The notes: a model not told the origin generated them from the letters alone. A stretch of 64,000 nucleotides of DNA from DATDIC01 sp963764525 (GCA_963764525.1 CAVXTC010000031.1:96809-160808), one strand, 5' to 3'. Shown: positions 1 through 9,447, counted from the first letter of the stretch. Made by a program: numbers and translations.

Positions 1-210
1 CGCCGCGCTGGCCATCATCACCATGGTCATCCAGGTGAAGAACTTCGTCGCCGCGGTGACCTCCGGCACAAACATCAGGTAGTAGTTATCGACGGTGATC
101 CGCGGCCGGACCGGAAAGGAGAACAGACCCATGGACCATCCGGTGCCGAAATACATCGAGCAGCAGAGGAACAGGAGCGCCGCGTTCAGCAGCTCCGGCC
201 ACGGGTTCAT
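1..210 (-). CDS. Membrane protein, N-terminal part (runs off the window)
   Basis: The first 70 codons of a minus-strand gene that continues past the window edge. The ATG at 210 overlaps the TGA of the upstream decarboxylase-like gene by four bases (ATGA), so the two are probably translationally coupled. The visible protein has a hydrophobic segment at about residues 8-30, a short polar stretch rich in Asn/Tyr (about 38-50) and the start of a second hydrophobic segment (about 55-70). It is therefore an inner-membrane protein with at least two helices. I do not recognise the family. Coupling to an acetoacetate-decarboxylase-like gene and an alpha/beta hydrolase suggests a shared catabolic role, but this is inference. 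Confidence 0.6.
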   Translation of the reverse strand, partial: MNPWPELLNAALLFLCCSMYFGTGWSMGLFSFPVRPRITVDNYYLMFVPEVTAATKFFTWMTMVMMASAA

Positions 211-1103
211 GCCAAAACCTTCTCCGGCGTCGGCCCGGGCACCGGTGCGGAGGGCGGCGGCAGCCATTGCTGGCCTTCGCCAAGGCCGACGATGCTCTCC
301 AGCCCTTCGGGTGGGATGGCCGGCGGCTGGGCGTAGCCCAGGAACCAGCTTTCGAAATGATCGTCCAACACGCCGGTGACCTCGGGCAGATAAAGCGTCA
401 CCACCGGGTCGGGTTCCAGTCCGATTGTTTTCAGCACCTGCACGCGCGGCACGTCGCCGATCACCAGCCGCGCGGCACCCTTGCGGAATAATGAAACCCC
501 CGCTTTGCCGGTGAAATAGATCGTGGATTTCATCAGCAGCCCGCGGAACGCGCAGTAATTTATGGCGCCGGTGTTGACCGGCAGCCAGGTCGCGCGTGGC
601 CGTTGCACCTCGAAATACACCCCGAGCTGGCCGTCCAGATCGTATTGGCTGCTGACGGTGCGCTCCGTCTCGAGGTAGTTCAGATTGGCCTGATGTTTGG
701 GCATACCCCAGATGCCCTTGCCGCCCTTGACGGAAATCTCCGTGCTGACTGGCAGGTCGTACACCCATTGTCCGGTGCCATAGGTGCCGCGCAGCAGCGC
801 CGGCAGTAACGGCGGCGCCGGCCGGACGCCGTGCGTGCAAGCGAGCGCAATACTGAACTCGATATATCTGCCGATATTGGTGTTCCGGTAATCGACCACG
901 GTGACCACCAGCAGCGCTTTGTTCCACAACACGAACGGATGTATTTCATTGCCCTGCAGCAGCACGCGGGCCTTCACCGGATCGCAGGGGAACGCGGCCA
1001 GGATGGCGGATGACTTGATCCCCTGCACCGGCATTTGGAACGGGATATCATCGACCAGCGCATGGCGCCCGGTCTGCTGTGCGATCCGTGGCGGCTGGGC
1101 CAT
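207..1103 (-). CDS. Acetoacetate decarboxylase family protein
   Basis: A 298-residue protein resembling the acetoacetate decarboxylase (ADC) superfamily. These enzymes use a lysine Schiff base to decarboxylate or aldol-cleave beta-keto acids. The family signature is visible as GMPKHQ, with the candidate Schiff-base lysine at residue 136, after a V-x-G-G-K-G-I-W stretch and followed by the long beta-rich C-terminal half. The length suits ADC-like proteins (about 250-300). The ATG at 1103 abuts the TGA of the alpha/beta hydrolase upstream, and the stop overlaps the next membrane-protein start, so the three form one operon. The true substrate is unknown: many ADC-fold proteins are not acetoacetate decarboxylases. 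Confidence 0.75.
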   Translation of the reverse strand: MAQPPRIAQQTGRHALVDDIPFQMPVQGIKSSAILAAFPCDPVKARVLLQGNEIHPFVLWNKALLVVTVVDYRNTNIGRYIEFSIALACTHGVRPAPPLLPALLRGTYGTGQWVYDLPVSTEISVKGGKGIWGMPKHQANLNYLETERTVSSQYDLDGQLGVYFEVQRPRATWLPVNTGAINYCAFRGLLMKSTIYFTGKAGVSLFRKGAARLVIGDVPRVQVLKTIGLEPDPVVTLYLPEVTGVLDDHFESWFLGYAQPPAIPPEGLESIVGLGEGQQWLPPPSAPVPGPTPEKVLA

Positions 1104-2114
1104 TCAGGCCGGCTCCTTGTCGAGTTCCTCGATCATCAGCGGGAAGGTATCGCGCGCGGCATCCTTGCCGATGAACACGTCCAGGTGCCCGTAGTCCGGC
1201 AGGACGTGCAATGCGTGGTAACCGGGGCGCTGCCGGTCGAACCAGGCGAACGTGTCCTGCTGGCTCTCCGGCAGGAAGCACCGGTTGTTCTGTCCGGCGA
1301 AGAACACGAATCGCGCATCGGTCTGCGGCGGATCGACGCCGAAATTCGTCGGCAGTCCACGCAGTCCATCGACGGCGACCAAGTGTCCGGCCAGCACGCA
1401 GCGATAGATCTGCTGGAAGAAGCTGACGGGAACAGCGGCAAATTCCTGATTGATCCAGGCATGGGTTGCCGGATTCAGGTTGGCGTGGCTCCATAATGTC
1501 GGGAACCCGACCCCGTAGGTGAAGCTGACCAGCCGGCACACGGTGTTATCGCACTCATGATGCGTCGCCTTCACCCAGGCGGTGATCAGTTTGGCAATCG
1601 CGGTCGGTGCCTGATTTCCCCATTGCGGATTGAGATAATCGAGCAGCCGGCTCAGCACCGGCAACGAAAGCTGGAATTTGGTGCGGGTGACGGCGGGGAT
1701 GCGCGGGTGCAGCGCGACGGCGTTGGAAACAATGGTGGTAACCTGCGGCACCAGCCCGGCGACGGCCGACATCATGAAGCTGGTCGAACCCTGGCAGTGG
1801 ATGATCGCCTTGATGTGGTCGGCGCCGGTTTCGCGCACCACGGTTTCGACCGCCTTCGGGTGGTCGTACAGCGCGGCCTTGTCGAGCGTCCAGGGATTGG
1901 GCGGAAAATCGATGCTGGCACGCCAGTTCTCCAGCCAGACGTCGTAGCCGTGATCGAGCAGGGCACCAACGATGGTGGTGTCGGTGGGGGGGCGGAACAG
2001 GTTCGCCCGCACGCCGGCGCCGTGGACCAGCAGCACCGGGCCGCGCGTCGCCGGTTGCCGCCCACGCAGGTGCAGCAGATTGAGCGGCATGCCGTCGCCG
2101 GCAATGAACGGCAC
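1104..2114 (-). CDS. Alpha/beta-fold hydrolase with a Cys-type nucleophile box
   Basis: A 336-residue alpha/beta hydrolase. The oxyanion strand is LLVHGAG (28-34). The nucleophile elbow reads HCQGS, placing Cys107 where the usual serine sits, as in the G-x-C-x-G box of PHA synthases. A candidate catalytic His310 is in YGHLD near the C-terminus. The GTG at 2114 begins the annotated frame, but the same frame stays open upstream. A better-spaced ATG (2161, preceded by GGGAGG) lies in another frame, so the true start may be lost to a one-base error. It heads an operon with the decarboxylase-like gene. Similar hydrolases occur beside sterol or PHA-type metabolism; the substrate here is not known. 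Confidence 0.7.
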   Translation of the reverse strand: MPFIAGDGMPLNLLHLRGRQPATRGPVLLVHGAGVRANLFRPPTDTTIVGALLDHGYDVWLENWRASIDFPPNPWTLDKAALYDHPKAVETVVRETGADHIKAIIHCQGSTSFMMSAVAGLVPQVTTIVSNAVALHPRIPAVTRTKFQLSLPVLSRLLDYLNPQWGNQAPTAIAKLITAWVKATHHECDNTVCRLVSFTYGVGFPTLWSHANLNPATHAWINQEFAAVPVSFFQQIYRCVLAGHLVAVDGLRGLPTNFGVDPPQTDARFVFFAGQNNRCFLPESQQDTFAWFDRQRPGYHALHVLPDYGHLDVFIGKDAARDTFPLMIEELDKEPA

Positions 2115-2301
2115 GACAACCTGTTCGATCTCGCGCGAATCGGTCGGGGATAAGATGGCATCCTCCCGTTTGGATGGACGCTAGCGCGCCGGCCCTGGCG
2201 GCGGCAACGAAAATGCAACCAGCAGGTGCGGCGGCATCTTGGAGTTATTGGCGGGGCGCGCCACAATGCCGCGGCAACGATCAATCGCGGGAGATATGGA
2301 C

Positions 2302-3048
2302 ATGGCTGAACGCGTCGCCGTCATTACCGGGGCCGGCAGCGGCATCGGCCGCTCCTCGGCGCTTGCGCTGCTGGGGGACGGGTATGCCGTCGCGCTGGCG
2401 GGCCGCCGCAAGGACGCGCTGGAGGAAACCGCCGGGATGGCGAAGGGCGGCAAACCGCTTGTGGTGCCGACCGACGTGCGCGATCCGGAAGCGGTGGCCG
2501 CGCTATTCGCGAAAGTGAAGGAGAATTTCGGCCGGATCGACGTGCTGTTCAACAACGCCGGCGGCAACGTGCCGAACACGAATTTCGGCGATATGACCTG
2601 GGAACAGTGGCAGTCCGTTGTGGCGGTGAACCTGAACGGGATGTTCCTGTGCGCCAACGCGGCGTTCCGCATGATGCGCGATCAGCGGCCGATGGGCGGA
2701 CGGATCATCAACAACGGTTCGATCTCGGCGCACGTGCCGCGGCCCGGCTCGGCGGCCTATACCACCACCAAGCACGCGATCACCGGGATGACGCGGTCGA
2801 TCGCGCTGGACGGGCGGCAATACGACATCGCCAGCAGCCAGATCGACATCGGCAACGCCGCGACGCCGATGACCGCGCGGTCAACCGCCGGGCAGAAGCA
2901 GCCGCACGGGGCGATGATGCAGGAGCCGCGGATGGACGTGGATCATGTCGGGCGCTCGATCTTGTTCATGTCCAACCTGCCGCTGGATACGACGGTGCAG
3001 TTCATCACCATCATGGCGACCAAGATGCCGTTCATCGGCCGGGGTTGA
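2302..3048 (+). CDS. SDR-family oxidoreductase
   Basis: A classical short-chain dehydrogenase of about 248 residues. The NAD(P)-binding motif TGAGSGIG lies near the N-terminus, followed by the conserved NNAGG motif, the catalytic serine in NNGSIS, and the YTTTK (YxxxK) active site. An arginine pair after the second strand (AGRR) hints at NADP preference. The start at 2302 is chosen because GGGAGA (about 2289-2294) is well spaced from it; an in-frame ATG at 2296 is too close. It is divergent from the alpha/beta hydrolase and followed six bases later by a substrate-binding protein gene. The substrate cannot be told from sequence. Confidence 0.85.
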   Translation: MAERVAVITGAGSGIGRSSALALLGDGYAVALAGRRKDALEETAGMAKGGKPLVVPTDVRDPEAVAALFAKVKENFGRIDVLFNNAGGNVPNTNFGDMTWEQWQSVVAVNLNGMFLCANAAFRMMRDQRPMGGRIINNGSISAHVPRPGSAAYTTTKHAITGMTRSIALDGRQYDIASSQIDIGNAATPMTARSTAGQKQPHGAMMQEPRMDVDHVGRSILFMSNLPLDTTVQFITIMATKMPFIGRG

Positions 3049-3054
3049 GTTCGG

Positions 3055-4042
3055 ATGTGGCGCGCGGCGTGGTTGGTCTTCGCGTTCCTGGCACTGCATG
3101 CCGCCGCCGCATCGGCCAATGACCGAGTGGTGTTCGGGCTGGACTGGAAGGCGGAGGCGGAATACGGCGGAATTCTATCAGGCGGTGGCCACTGGCATCT
3201 ACGCGAAGCACGGGCTGGATGTAACCATCGAGCAGGGTGGTCCGCAGATCAACCACATGACCCTGCTGATGGCCGGGCGCATGCAGTTCAACCTGAGCGG
3301 TGGCCAGGCGATCGAGTTCGTGCAGCAGAAGCTGCCGTTTGTTGCTGTTGCGGCGATATTTCAGAAGGATCCCTCGGTGCTGATCGCTCATCCCGGCATG
3401 GGCAACGACAGTTTCGCGGCGCTGAAGGGCAAGCCGATCGAGATCGCCGCCGACGTGCGTGCCGGGTGGTGGCGGTTCCTGGCCGGCAAGTATGGTTACA
3501 GCGATAGCCAGATCCGGCCTTATACGTTCAGCCTGGCGCCGTTTCTGGCGGACAAGGCGCTGGTGCAGGAGGGGTATCTGGGGTCGGAGCCGTTCCTGAT
3601 CGAGCAGCAGGCGCATTTCACGCCGGTGGTGCTGCCGATTGCCGATGCCGGATACATGGGATACGACAACATTATCGCCACCAGCACCAAGCTGGTGGCG
3701 TCTGATCCCGATCTGGTGCAGCGCTTCGTCGATGCCTCGATCGAGGGGTGGTATTCTTATCTGTATGGCGATCCGGCCCCGGGGAACGCGCTGATCCGCA
3801 AGGCCAATGTGGACATGCCAGCGGATCTGATCGACTACGGGCGGCGGGTGATGATCGCGCACGGGGTGGTCGATTCCGGCGACACGCTGAAGCTTGGGAT
3901 CGGGGCGATGACCGAGGCACGGTGGACAGCGTTTTACCAATCGATGGCAGCCGTTGGGGTTTATCCCCCGGGTTTGGACATCGCGCCGGCTTACACGCTG
4001 CGGTTTGTCGATCACGGCGTGGGCATGGAGTTGCGACACTGA
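3055..4042 (+). CDS. ABC transporter substrate-binding protein, NMT1/THI5-like (one frameshift)
   Basis: A periplasmic binding protein of about 328 residues in the NMT1/THI5 (SsuA/ThiY) family, which bind pyrimidine thiamine precursors, sulfonates or similar small molecules. An N-terminal Sec-type signal peptide is clear (hydrophobic WLVFAFLALHAAAA then SAND). The mature part starts with VFGLDWKAEAEYGG and continues in the +1 frame as FYQAVATGIYAKHGLDV, so one extra base lies at about 3170. The remaining 280 residues are intact, with the family GYMGYDN region. No permease or ATPase gene is adjacent. It sits 6 bp after an SDR and 35 bp before a phosphoribosyltransferase-HAD fusion. Confidence 0.75.
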
Positions 4043-4077
4043 GCGGTATCTCCTGGAAGGGGCTGGATACCGGCCGG

Positions 4078-4944
4078 ATGCCGGTGTTCATCGGCTACGA
4101 CCAGGCGGAACGGATGGTTTCATCGCTGCTGGACCGGGCGGCGGACTGGCGGCCGGACGCCGTGGCCGGAATCATCAGGGGCGGGCTGGTACCAGCGAGC
4201 ATGGCGGCGGCGATCCTGGCACTGCCGTTGGCGATGTTGACGTGCGATCGAACTACCGGGGTTGCCGGCTGGATCGGGCCGATGCCGGAGGGACGCCGCA
4301 TCCTGCTGGTGGATGATTGCTGTGCCACCGGGCGGACAATGGGCATCGCACGGAGCAAGCTGCGCGATCAGGGCTATGACGTGCTGACGCTGACGGTGAC
4401 GCATGACCCGGAAACGACGGCGTATGTGCCGGACCTGTCGCATCCGATGCGCGAGCTGTTTCGTTTCCCGTGGGAACGCGGTGAGGCGACGCCGGCCGCG
4501 CGTGCCTTGCGTGCAACAGGAGCGGCGGCGGATCGTGCCACGGAGGCGCCGTTCGTGGGACTTGATCTGGATGGGGTGTTTCTGACGGCTGAGTACACCG
4601 GGGATGTCGCCGCTATGCCGCGGTTTGCGCCGGAGCGCGCGGTGGTGATCACCGGGCGGCACGATGGCGACCGTGAGCGCACGCTCGCCTGGGTCGCGCG
4701 CTGGCTGCACGCGGCGATTCCGGTGGAGTGCCGCCCGGCCGGTTTGGGGGACGATCCTGGCGCGGTCGCCCGCTACAAGTCCGAGGCGGCGACGCGCTGG
4801 GGATGCACGCATTTCATCGAAAGCGATCCGGAGCTGGCCATCCGCATTGCGGCATTGGCGCCGCATCTGGTGGTGAGCTGGTGGTCGGTGGCGGAGGCTC
4901 GGGCGTGGGTGGTGGGGGCGGCAGTGCCTACACCGCCTCCATGA
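4078..4944 (+). CDS. Phosphoribosyltransferase fused to a HAD-like domain
   Basis: A 288-residue two-domain protein. Residues 1-150 are a type I phosphoribosyltransferase: GIIRGGL near the N-terminus and the PRPP loop VDDCCATGRT (78-87). Residues 158-288 look like a HAD-type phosphatase: motif I DLDG (163-166), a Thr/Gly/Arg strand (VVITGRHDG), a later lysine (YKSEAA) and an acidic ESDPE motif. The ATG at 4078 is the first good start. Its last 17 bases overlap the convergent dehydrogenase gene. It follows the NMT1-type binding protein. A PRPP-dependent base-salvage enzyme with a nucleotide or sugar phosphatase tail is plausible, but the substrate is unknown. Confidence 0.7.
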   Translation: MPVFIGYDQAERMVSSLLDRAADWRPDAVAGIIRGGLVPASMAAAILALPLAMLTCDRTTGVAGWIGPMPEGRRILLVDDCCATGRTMGIARSKLRDQGYDVLTLTVTHDPETTAYVPDLSHPMRELFRFPWERGEATPAARALRATGAAADRATEAPFVGLDLDGVFLTAEYTGDVAAMPRFAPERAVVITGRHDGDRERTLAWVARWLHAAIPVECRPAGLGDDPGAVARYKSEAATRWGCTHFIESDPELAIRIAALAPHLVVSWWSVAEARAWVVGAAVPTPPP

Positions 4945-6127
4945 TCCGATCGCGCAGCCGGTTGCCTTCGCGACTGCCGAAGAAGATATCCGTCGTAATC
5001 TCCTCGACGTTGCGGCAACCGGTATAAGCCATCGTCTTGTCCAGCTCGTTACGGATCACGTTGATCGCGTGCGCCGCGCCGGCCTGGCCGCCGACCGCGG
5101 TGCCATACAGCGTGGCGCGTCCGGTCAGCACCGCCTTGGCCCCCAGCGCCAGCGCCTTGGCGATGTCGGATCCGCGGCGCACGCCCGAATCCAGGATCAC
5201 CGTCGCGCGTTCGCCGACCGCCTCGGAGATTTCCGGCAGCACGTCAATGGAGGCCACTGCGCTGTCCATGTTCCGCCCGCCGTGGTTGGACACGATGATG
5301 CCGTCCACGCCGTATTCGATCGCCTTCACCGCGTCATCGGGGCGGTTGATCCCCTTCAGCATCAGCACGCCAGGCCACTTGTCCCGAAAGATACGGATAT
5401 CGTCCCAGCACAGCGTGTCCTGGCGCATGAACTCCCTGGCGCCCGGATCGCTGGTGATCGGGCGGCGATACGGGTCTGGATAATTCTCGTTCCGCGGCAT
5501 GCCGATCGTCCGCAGATAGCGCATCAGCACCCGGACGAACCAGTCGGGGTGCATGGCTATATCGGCCGTGAAGCGCGCCGTGGGATGGAACGGCAGCAGG
5601 AAGCCGTTGCGCGGGTTGTATTCGCGGTTCGGCGACACGATGGTATCTACCGTGACGATCAATGCCTCGAAGCCGGCGCGGTGCGCACGTTCGATCAACT
5701 GATACGACAGCTCCCGCTGTTTCCAGACATAAAGCTGGAACCACAGGCGGCCGCCGGCTTCCTTGGCGATCGTTTCCATCGCCGTCATTGAGCCAGTTGC
5801 CATTGTGAACGGGATGTTGGCCGCCGCGGCCGCCCTCGCCAATTCGAGCTCACCCAGGTACCAGCAAAGGCCGGCGGCGCCGGTGGGGGCGATCGCCATC
5901 GGCATGCTGGCGGGCTTGCCGAACAGCGTGGTGGCCATGCTGCGGCCGGAGACATCGACCAGCGCACGATGCCGCAGTTTGATTCGCTCGAAGCCGGCGC
6001 GATTGTTGCGGAGGGCAACTTCATCCTCGGTGCCGCGATCGACGAACTCGAACACCCCGCGCGGCAGGCGGCGCTTCGCGGCCAGGCGTAAGTCGTTGAC
6101 GTTGTAGCAGCGGCTCAGTGCGGACAT
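4928..6127 (-). CDS. FMN-dependent alpha-hydroxy-acid dehydrogenase (lactate/mandelate type)
   Basis: A 399-residue TIM-barrel flavoenzyme of the LldD/mandelate dehydrogenase/glycolate oxidase family, which oxidises 2-hydroxy acids to 2-oxo acids with FMN. The active-site motif is SNHGGR with the catalytic base His282. The usual following Gln is Asn here (SNHGGRNMD). FMN-binding strands (APTGAAGL, ATGSMT, LDSGVRRGSD, TGRATLYG) are all present, and the length is normal. No signal peptide. It is the last gene of a minus-strand operon with thiolase, CoA ligase and a DOPA-dioxygenase-like gene (16 bp gap). LldD, mandelate dehydrogenase or an aromatic hydroxy-acid enzyme are all possible. Confidence 0.85.
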   Translation of the reverse strand: MSALSRCYNVNDLRLAAKRRLPRGVFEFVDRGTEDEVALRNNRAGFERIKLRHRALVDVSGRSMATTLFGKPASMPMAIAPTGAAGLCWYLGELELARAAAAANIPFTMATGSMTAMETIAKEAGGRLWFQLYVWKQRELSYQLIERAHRAGFEALIVTVDTIVSPNREYNPRNGFLLPFHPTARFTADIAMHPDWFVRVLMRYLRTIGMPRNENYPDPYRRPITSDPGAREFMRQDTLCWDDIRIFRDKWPGVLMLKGINRPDDAVKAIEYGVDGIIVSNHGGRNMDSAVASIDVLPEISEAVGERATVILDSGVRRGSDIAKALALGAKAVLTGRATLYGTAVGGQAGAAHAINVIRNELDKTMAYTGCRNVEEITTDIFFGSREGNRLRDRIMEAV

Positions 6128-6143
6128 TCCGTCGTTCTCTCTC

Positions 6144-6515
6144 TCAGTGCTCCTGCCGGGTTTCCGGCAGCATGTCGGTTCTCAGCGGCAGGACCTCACC
6201 GAGCCAGACGGCGTGGACCAGATGGTCGTCCTTCGGCCGGTCGGTGTTGGGATGCACCAGCACGGTCAGGCCCTGACGGTTCAGCATGAGCCAGGGAACC
6301 AGCGTGGGGAAGACCTCGGTGCCGAAGGCGATCTGATACATGGCGATGGGGTGCGGCCCGACCGGCCCGTCGTGCCAGTTTCCCATCCGCACGGTGAAGT
6401 TGCGCTCCACCTGCTCGCGCACGGCGGCGGCGCGATCCTTGGAACGTGCCGGATCGTAGTAGATATGCGCGTGGTAGGATTCGATCGTGGCGATATCTTT
6501 CGGTGCGTCAGCCAT
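6144..6515 (-). CDS. DOPA 4,5-dioxygenase family protein
   Basis: A 123-residue protein of the small bacterial/fungal DOPA 4,5-dioxygenase-like family (Dopa_diox). The family hallmark YHAHIYYD is near the N-terminus, followed by GPHPIAMYQIAF and the C-terminal histidine cluster LVHPNTD and HLVHAVWLGE, the probable metal ligands. The ATG at 6515 overlaps the last bases of the upstream CoA ligase gene (ATGGCTGA), so it is probably translationally coupled. The family includes aromatic ring-cleavage enzymes but most bacterial members have no tested substrate. Operon position with a CoA ligase, thiolase and hydroxy-acid dehydrogenase is consistent with aromatic or fatty-acid catabolism. Confidence 0.75.
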   Translation of the reverse strand: MADAPKDIATIESYHAHIYYDPARSKDRAAAVREQVERNFTVRMGNWHDGPVGPHPIAMYQIAFGTEVFPTLVPWLMLNRQGLTVLVHPNTDRPKDDHLVHAVWLGEVLPLRTDMLPETRQEH

Positions 6516-8104
6516 TGTCCTGCTCCTGTAGAAGCCGTCTGACTTCACGTTTGGCCACCTTGCCGTAGCCGGATTTTGGCAGTTCCGGCCAGACCACGAA
6601 GCGCGCCGGCCATTTGTATTTCGCCAGCCTGCCGTCAAGCCGGGCGAACAGCTCGTCGTCCGCGATCGGTGCGCTGGTGACCAACACGGCCACGCCGCAC
6701 TCGCCCCATTTCTGGATGCGGCATGCCGACGACGCAAACTTCGATCACCGCCGGATGCGCCAGCAACGCCTCCTCGATTTCCCGCGGATAGATGTTGGAG
6801 CCGCCGGAGATGTACATGTCGGAGGCGCGGCCGGTGATGTACACGAAGCCCCGCGCGTCCATCCGGCCGAGGTCCCCGGTGTGGAACCAGCCGCCGGCAA
6901 AAGCCTTGTCGTTGGCATCCTTATTGTTGAAATAACCTGTGGTGACGGCCGGCCCGCGCACGCAGATCTCGCCGGTGTCGTTGTCTGCCAGGGGCTGGCC
7001 GGCGGGATCCAGGATGGCAACGTCCATGCCGGTACGCGGATAGCCGCAGCTTCCCACCGGCATCGTGGCGTCATCCACGCTGTGCATCGCCGGGGGCAGG
7101 ACGGTGATGGCGCCGGTGACTTCGCCCATGCCGTAGTATTGCACCAGGACAGGCCCGAGCTTTTCCAAAGCGTGACGCTGATCGGCGCGGTACATTGGCG
7201 AGCCGGCGTAGATGACGTATCGCAGGGAATCATGATCGTAGCGATCCACGGCGTCGTGCCGCGTCAGCATTGTCAGGATGGTGGGGACAGTGAACATGTT
7301 GGTGACGCGGTAGCGTTCGACCAGGCGCCAGGCTTCCTCGCAGTCCAGGCGGTCGCCGGACAACAGGACGCTGGCGGCGCCGCGCGGTACCTGGATCAGC
7401 GCGTGGATGCCGGCGCCATGGGATAGCGGCGCGACCACCAGGGAGACGTCGTGTTCGGTGGTGCCGGGGATCAGGTCGGCCAGATGATTGTTGATGACGA
7501 ACTGCATCTGGCCGTGGGTCAGAATGGCGGCTTTGGGTTTGCCGGTGGTGCCAGAGGTGTAGAAGAACCAGGCGGGATGATCGCGATCGACGTCAGCGGG
7601 AACGCTGAGCCGTGACGGGTGGTTGGCGATGGTTTCCCATGATGCGATGCCCTCACCCCGACCCTTTCCCGGTGGGAGACGGGGTGCGATGGCGGCGAGC
7701 GTGATTTCCATCTGCATCGCCGGGTTTGCGGCGCGGGCGGCGGCGGCGTGTTCGGGGAAGGCGGTGTCGAAGATATGGACCGTGGCGCCCGAGGACGCGG
7801 CCAGGTACGCGACCTCGGGCGGGGTCAGGCGGAAATTGGTCGGCACCCAGACGGCGCCGGCCATCCAGCTTGCCCACATGGTCTCCAGCATCGCGGCCGA
7901 GTTGCGCGCGTGGACCAGCACGCGGTCGCCGGGCCGCACACCGTGGGCGATGAACGCGCCCGCCGCGTGCTGCACGCGGGCGGCGAGTTCGCCCCAGGTC
8001 CACACACGATCGCTGCGGATCATCGCCGGCCGGTCAGGCCAGCGGCGCGCGGTCTGCAGCAGCAGGCAGGCGAGATTGGCAGTGGGAATCAGCGTTGGGA
8101 TCAG
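6508..8104 (-). CDS. Acyl-CoA synthetase (AMP-dependent ligase), one frameshift
   Basis: An ANL-family acyl/aryl-CoA ligase of about 530 residues. Motifs: the P-loop-like YTSGTTGKPKA, the YGMGE motif and HTGDLGRMD with the downstream arginine hinge, and the C-terminal lid with SGYGKVAKREVR, where the lysine after GYG is catalytic. One extra base at about 6700 (after GMPHPE) splits off the last 60 residues. The annotated ATG at 8023 is internal by homology: in the same frame, residues typical of the ligase N-terminus extend back to about 8104, where the gene touches the thiolase stop, but no standard start codon is visible there. It supplies CoA thioesters for the adjacent thiolase. Confidence 0.75.
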
Positions 8105-9273
8105 CGCACCGCCTCCAGGATTGAGACGTAATTGGCCACCGCCGCGCCGCCCATGTTGAACACGCCGCCGATGTCGGCGTTCGGAAGCTGCATGCCTTCC
8201 GGCGCCTGTCCGGTAAGCTGCATGGCGACCAGCGCATGCATCGACACGCCGGTTGCGCCGATCGGGTGGCCCTTGGCTTTCAGCCCGCCGGACGGGTTCA
8301 CCGGCAGCCTGCCGTCCTTCTGCGTCCAGCCTTCCAGCACCGCGCGCGCGCCCTGGCCTGGCGGGGTCAAACCCATCGCCTCGTATTCCAGCAGTTCAGC
8401 GATGGTGAAACAATCATGCGATTCGACGAAGGACAGGTCGTCGAGCCGAAGCCCCGCCGTGGCCAGCGCCCGCGCCCAGGCTTCCGCGGCGCCCTCGAAG
8501 CGGGTGATGTCGCGTTTGGAGATCGGCAGGAAATCGTTCACCTGCACGGCGGCGCGGAAGCGCACCGATTTGCCCATGCCGCGCGCGGTATCCTCATCGG
8601 TCAGCACCAGGGCGGCGGCGCCATCCGATACCAATGAGCAGTCGGTCCGCTTCAACGGGGGCGCCACATAGGGATTCTTGTCGCTGACGGCGCGGCAGAA
8701 CGCGAAGCCGAGGTCCTTGCGCATCTGCGCGTACGGGTTCTGCACGCCGTTCTTGTGGTTCTTCGCGGCGATCGCGGCGAGCGCGTCCGACTGGTCTCCG
8801 TAGCGTTGGAAATATCCCTCCGCAATCCGCCCGAACACCCCGGCGAAACCCGCAGGAATTTGGGATTCTTCCTTCTGGTAGCTGGCCTTCAGCAGGATGT
8901 CGCCGATTTCGGGGCCGGGCGTGGCGGTCATCTTCTCGACGCCGATAACCAGCGCGAAGCGGCCCCGCCCGGCGGCCAGGAAGTCGCGTGCCCCATGCAC
9001 CGCGGCGGACCCGGAGGCACAGGCATTCTCGAACCGCGTCGCCGGCTTGAAACGCAGCTCCGGGAGGTGTTGCAGCACCAGGGACGCCGGAAAGTCCTGT
9101 GCCGAGAAGCCGTTGTTGAACAGGCCGATGAAGCTGGCGTCGATTTCGCCCGGGCCGATTCCAGCATCAGCGATGGCGGCGCCTGCCACGCGGCCGATCA
9201 GGCTTTCGACATCGGGGTCTTCAAGCCGGCCGAACGGCGAGTGTGCCCAGCCGACGATGCAGGTTTCGCTCAT
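8101..9273 (-). CDS. Thiolase family protein (SCP-x/acetyl-CoA acyltransferase type)
   Basis: A 390-residue thiolase. The nucleophilic cysteine is Cys85 in ENACASGS. The second-half motifs ESHDCFT and KAKGHPIGATG carry the catalytic His and Cys; the HDCFT form is typical of SCP-x-like and lipid-transfer-type thiolases rather than PhaA/AtoB. Such enzymes cleave or form 3-ketoacyl-CoA. Start at ATG 9273 with AGGAG about 13 bases upstream. First gene of the four-gene minus operon, overlapping the CoA ligase. The probable promoter lies in the 170-bp gap shared with the divergent toxin-antitoxin genes. Confidence 0.85.
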   Translation of the reverse strand: MSETCIVGWAHSPFGRLEDPDVESLIGRVAGAAIADAGIGPGEIDASFIGLFNNGFSAQDFPASLVLQHLPELRFKPATRFENACASGSAAVHGARDFLAAGRGRFALVIGVEKMTATPGPEIGDILLKASYQKEESQIPAGFAGVFGRIAEGYFQRYGDQSDALAAIAAKNHKNGVQNPYAQMRKDLGFAFCRAVSDKNPYVAPPLKRTDCSLVSDGAAALVLTDEDTARGMGKSVRFRAAVQVNDFLPISKRDITRFEGAAEAWARALATAGLRLDDLSFVESHDCFTIAELLEYEAMGLTPPGQGARAVLEGWTQKDGRLPVNPSGGLKAKGHPIGATGVSMHALVAMQLTGQAPEGMQLPNADIGGVFNMGGAAVANYVSILEAVR

Positions 9274-9403
9274 GTGTGCCGCGCTCCTGTGGCGAACCGT
9301 GGCGCTTGTCTTAGCGCAGACGGGGGGCGGAGGCGACAGGAGGGCGGAGCGCGGGGGGATGGCTGTCAGTGGAGCGCGCTGTGGGTTGCGCGCGGGAGTC
9401 GCT

Positions 9404-9447
9404 TAGCGCTACTGATGGTCCCGGTCATGGAACGTTAGGCATTCTAA
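9404..9447. promoter_or_regulatory. Candidate autoregulatory operator of the ccd-like locus
   Basis: Two palindromes lie just ahead of the antitoxin start: a perfect 8-bp palindrome TAGCGCTA (9404-9411) and TTAG-N5-CTAA (9435-9447), the second overlapping the start codon. Type II antitoxins with a helix-turn-helix usually bind such sites to repress their own operon. The role is inferred from position only. Confidence 0.35.

Noticed and set aside
3032..4039. 335-codon minus-strand open frame opposite the NMT1-type gene
   Set aside because: No domain resemblance; the plus strand gives a clear binding protein.
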